From the NCBI GenBank assembly GCA_036503065.1, contig DASXXM010000306.1, forward strand, positions 1-14,248: DNA of 14,248 nucleotides, written 5' to 3'. Below, in pieces: positions 12,078-14,248 of this stretch. Every line of letters begins with the position of its first letter. The first letter of the stretch is position 1. Source of the DNA: DATEPR01 sp036503065. Its GTDB lineage: Bacteria; Actinomycetota; Actinomycetes; Mycobacteriales; Pseudonocardiaceae. The notes beneath the pieces are model-generated. The model made no database searches, was not told where the DNA came from, and saw only the letters and a program-made list of their open reading frames with translations. Made by a program: the position numbers and the translations under genes.

Positions 12078-13204
12078 GCCCCACGCTCCCAGTAACCAGG
12101 GCCGATCGGCTCAATGTAGTCGTGCACCGCGTAGAGGTAACCGGTCTGGTCGTCGACCTTGATCGGCAGCTGGGCAAGGGCCCTCGCGGCCGGTCCGAAG
12201 ATCGGCCGGCAGTACTCCAGCGCGTTGAACTGCGACTGGTGGCATGGACACAGGATACGGTTCGTCTGCTGCTCGAACAGCGAAGTCGGGCAGCCGAGGT
12301 GGCTGCAGATCTTCGTGTACGCGTAGTAGTCGCCGTAGTTGAAGTCCTCCTGGCCGGCCCGCTTGATGATGCGTGCCGCGTCCTGCGGGCGGAAGCGCAG
12401 CAGCATCGTCGGGTTGTCGATGCGCACCAGGGCGGCCTGCAGCGCCTCCGGATTGTTCCGTTCCGACTCGCGGAACGGGAACACCGTCTGCATGGCGCCC
12501 GCGTCCATGTCCGCCGGGCTGACCAGCGCGACCTCGTGCGGGTCGCCGGTGTCCTTGCGCAGGAACACCCGTTCCGGGTTGGCCGGGTCCTGGTACCAGC
12601 CGGTGTGCGCGAGGGTGTCCTGCGGGGCCTGTGACTTGCTCCACGGGTTCTTGATCAGTCCACCCAACGGGAAGACCACCAGGCCGAGGCCCATGACACC
12701 GGCCGCGGCGATCGCGGAGCGCTTGATCAGCGAGCGCCGGGCGATGGTGGTCCGGTTGCCGGCGTCGGCCAGTTCGGCCAGCAGGGTCTGCCGGTCCACC
12801 TCCGGTGACTGGCCGTCGTGCCGTTCCTGGACGGCGACCTCGTGCGGGATGAACTTCTTGACGTAGGCCAGCGCCCCGAAGCCGAGGCCGAGCACGGTCA
12901 GCCCCAGCGTCACGCCCAGCAGCGGCGTGTACAGGCCGTACCAGAACTGGTGGCCCGGTTTCTGGTACTGCCACGGCCACCAGATGAACACCACGATGAA
13001 CGCGACCGCGGCCAGCGCCGCCAGCACGAACCAGAGCGCGACGACCCGCTCGGCCCGCCGCTCCGCCCTGGTGCCCTTGACCGGCCACGGGTCGTGGTAC
13101 TCGACCATCTCGACGCCGTCGAGCTTGGTGCCCAGGGCCACCAACTCGTCCCGGCTCAGCTGGGCCAACTGCTCCTCCGAGGGCAGCACGACCTCGTCAC
13201 TCAT
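12074..13204 (-). CDS. qcrA: Rieske iron-sulfur subunit QcrA of cytochrome bc1
   Basis: The protein has 376 residues. Three N-terminal membrane helices (about 54-76, 92-115 and 164-183) are typical of actinobacterial QcrA. The third follows a twin-arginine motif (ARRSLIKR, R156-R157), in line with the known Sec-plus-Tat insertion of this family. The C-terminal Rieske domain holds C300-S-H302-LG-C305 and C319-P-C321-H322: C300, H302, C319 and H322 bind the 2Fe-2S cluster, and C305/C321 form the disulfide. An extra cysteine, C332 (EYCRPIFGP), follows. ATG 13204 is chosen because it overlaps the qcrC stop as ATGA and starts MSDEVVLPSEEQL; the frame continues 19 codons further upstream inside qcrC. 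Confidence 0.97.
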   Translation of the reverse strand: MSDEVVLPSEEQLAQLSRDELVALGTKLDGVEMVEYHDPWPVKGTRAERRAERVVALWFVLAALAAVAFIVVFIWWPWQYQKPGHQFWYGLYTPLLGVTLGLTVLGLGFGALAYVKKFIPHEVAVQERHDGQSPEVDRQTLLAELADAGNRTTIARRSLIKRSAIAAAGVMGLGLVVFPLGGLIKNPWSKSQAPQDTLAHTGWYQDPANPERVFLRKDTGDPHEVALVSPADMDAGAMQTVFPFRESERNNPEALQAALVRIDNPTMLLRFRPQDAARIIKRAGQEDFNYGDYYAYTKICSHLGCPTSLFEQQTNRILCPCHQSQFNALEYCRPIFGPAARALAQLPIKVDDQTGYLYAVHDYIEPIGPGYWERGA

Positions 13205-14010
13205 GCTTTGGCTCCGATCCACAGGGTCACGCCGATCAGCGCGGCGATCCCCACGACCCACGCGATGAATCCCTCCGAGATCGGCCCGAGACCGCCGAGG
13301 CCGTTGCCACCGGGATCGTTGTTGCCGCCCTGGACGGACGTGACGTAGGAGATGATGTCCTTCTTCTCCTGCGGGGTGAGCTGCCGGTCGGAGAACTTCG
13401 GCATGTTCTGCGGACCGGACTGCATCGCCGTGTACATCGTGCTCGGTGACGCGCTCTGCAGTGACGGCGCGAACTTGCCCGACGACAGCGCGCCACCCTG
13501 GCCGGTGAAGTTGTGGCAGGACGCGCAGTTGAGCCGGAACAGTTGGCCGCCGCGCGCCGGGTTGCCGTTGGTCAGGTCGGTGGACGCGCTCGGGGCCAGC
13601 GGACCGCCGCCGTGCGCCTCGATGTACGCGCCGAGCGCGTCGACCTGCGCGGGGGTGAACCGTGCCGGCTTCTGCTCCGCCTGCGCGCTCTGCGAGGCCA
13701 GCGGCATCCGGCCGGTCGACACCTGGAAGTACACGGCGGCCGAGCCGACGCCGATCAGCGTCGGGCCGCGGTTGGCCTCACCCTGCAGGTTCGCGCCGTG
13801 GCAGGTGATGCAGGTGTCCTGGTACAGCTGCTGGCCCTGGGCGAGCTGCTGCGCGTCGCCCCCGGCCGCGTGCGCGGTCTGCGGGGCCGGCACCAGCACG
13901 CTGTAGAGCGCGCCCGCGCCGATCAGCGCGACACCGAGGGCCAGGAACCCCGACACGCGGCGACGCAGCTTGGTCCGCGCCCTGGCGCGCCGTGAGCTGG
14001 TGGTGGTCAT
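13201..14010 (-). CDS. qcrC: Di-haem cytochrome c subunit QcrC
   Basis: The protein has 269 residues. A basic N-terminus and a hydrophobic segment (about 20-40) anchor or export it, two c-type haem domains follow, and a C-terminal helix (about 244-266, EGFIAWVVGIAALIGVTLWI) holds it in the membrane. Haem sites are C67-IT-C70-H71 and C162-AS-C165-H166, with likely axial Met102 (GRMPLA) and Met203 (NMPKFSD). In actinobacteria this subunit replaces soluble cytochrome c and passes electrons straight to the aa3 oxidase. ATG 14010 has AAGGG about 10 nt upstream. It lies 37 bp after ctaE and overlaps qcrA by 4 bp. Confidence 0.98.
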   Translation of the reverse strand: MTTTSSRRARARTKLRRRVSGFLALGVALIGAGALYSVLVPAPQTAHAAGGDAQQLAQGQQLYQDTCITCHGANLQGEANRGPTLIGVGSAAVYFQVSTGRMPLASQSAQAEQKPARFTPAQVDALGAYIEAHGGGPLAPSASTDLTNGNPARGGQLFRLNCASCHNFTGQGGALSSGKFAPSLQSASPSTMYTAMQSGPQNMPKFSDRQLTPQEKKDIISYVTSVQGGNNDPGGNGLGGLGPISEGFIAWVVGIAALIGVTLWIGAKA

Positions 14011-14047
14011 CTATTCGGCAACCCTTGCTGTGGAGTTCGGGCCGGGC

Positions 14048-14248
14048 TCAGTGCAGCAGCTCGACGCAGGTGAACAGGCCGATCCAGACGACGTCGACGA
14101 AGTGCCAGTAGTACGACACGACGATGGTCGCGGTGGCCTGTGCCGGCGTGAACTTGCTCAGCCGGGTTCTGATCATCAGGAAGATGAAGGCGACCAGCCC
14201 GCCCAGCACGTGCAGGCCGTGGAAACCGGTGGAGATGAAGAACACCGA
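14048..14248 (-). CDS. ctaE: Cytochrome c oxidase subunit III, C-terminal part (5' end outside window)
   Basis: The last 66 codons and the stop are visible. FFISTGFHGLHVLGGLVAF is the conserved subunit III helix, and YYWHFVDVVWIGLF is the characteristic C-terminal helix that ends the protein. Subunit III belongs to the aa3-type oxidase core and stabilises proton-pumping turnover. It is the first visible gene of the ctaE-qcrC-qcrA-qcrB operon, the same order as in mycobacteria and Streptomyces. Confidence 0.96.
   Translation of the reverse strand, partial: SVFFISTGFHGLHVLGGLVAFIFLMIRTRLSKFTPAQATATIVVSYYWHFVDVVWIGLFTCVELLH

Noticed and set aside
1..14248. tRNA, rRNA, CRISPR array, transposase or integrase
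   Set aside because: No spaced direct-repeat array, transposase motif, or tRNA/rRNA-like sequence was recognised by eye on either strand.

Overview
The window is very GC-rich, uses many GTG starts, and keeps the gene order of the Mycobacterium tuberculosis Rv2188c-Rv2196 locus: pimB, an NlpC/P60 endopeptidase, an exonuclease/GIY-YIG protein, and the cytochrome bc1-aa3 genes. It is therefore chromosomal DNA of a high-GC actinobacterium. A mycelial relative of the mycobacteria (Pseudonocardiales-like) is my best guess, because an XRE/DUF397 pair is present. The genus cannot be fixed from the sequence.

Layout from left to right. Positions 1-3334 (minus strand) hold a truncated DUF1707 protein, the PimB-type mannosyltransferase, a secreted RipC-like NlpC/P60 hydrolase with a structured leader, and a small four-cysteine protein behind a LexA-type SOS box. 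Positions 3442-6673 hold two divergent nuclease genes, a coiled-coil/NYN protein (minus) and a DEDDh exonuclease fused to a UvrC-like GIY-YIG nuclease (plus). Both lack a clear Shine-Dalgarno sequence and each has a TANNNT hexamer 6-8 nt before its ATG, which suggests leaderless mRNAs. A stand-alone Lrp/AsnC ligand-binding domain (6711-6992, plus) follows and ends at a strong hairpin.

Positions 7045-10070 (minus) look like an accessory insert. They carry a translationally coupled XRE/DUF5753 regulator plus DUF397 pair, a 112-residue Lsr2 nucleoid protein flanked by two long gene-free stretches, and a PhzF-family protein. In M. tuberculosis trpD lies in the corresponding interval; no trpD is present in this window.

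Positions 10422-14248 (minus) are the respiratory operon ctaE-qcrC-qcrA-qcrB, with qcrC/qcrA and qcrA/qcrB joined by ATGA overlaps. QcrCAB oxidises menaquinol and passes electrons through the di-haem QcrC directly to cytochrome aa3, whose subunit III is encoded by ctaE. The 350-bp region downstream of qcrB contains a 12-bp hairpin, a possible pseudoknot and two DnaA-box-like 9-mers.

The most interesting points are the SOS box in front of an uncharacterised Cys4 protein beside two nuclease genes, the Lsr2/XRE/DUF397 regulatory insert, a Glu-to-Asp change at the third catalytic position of the NlpC/P60 domain, an ECF-sigma-like promoter for the DUF1707 gene, and the structured DnaA-box region behind qcrB.
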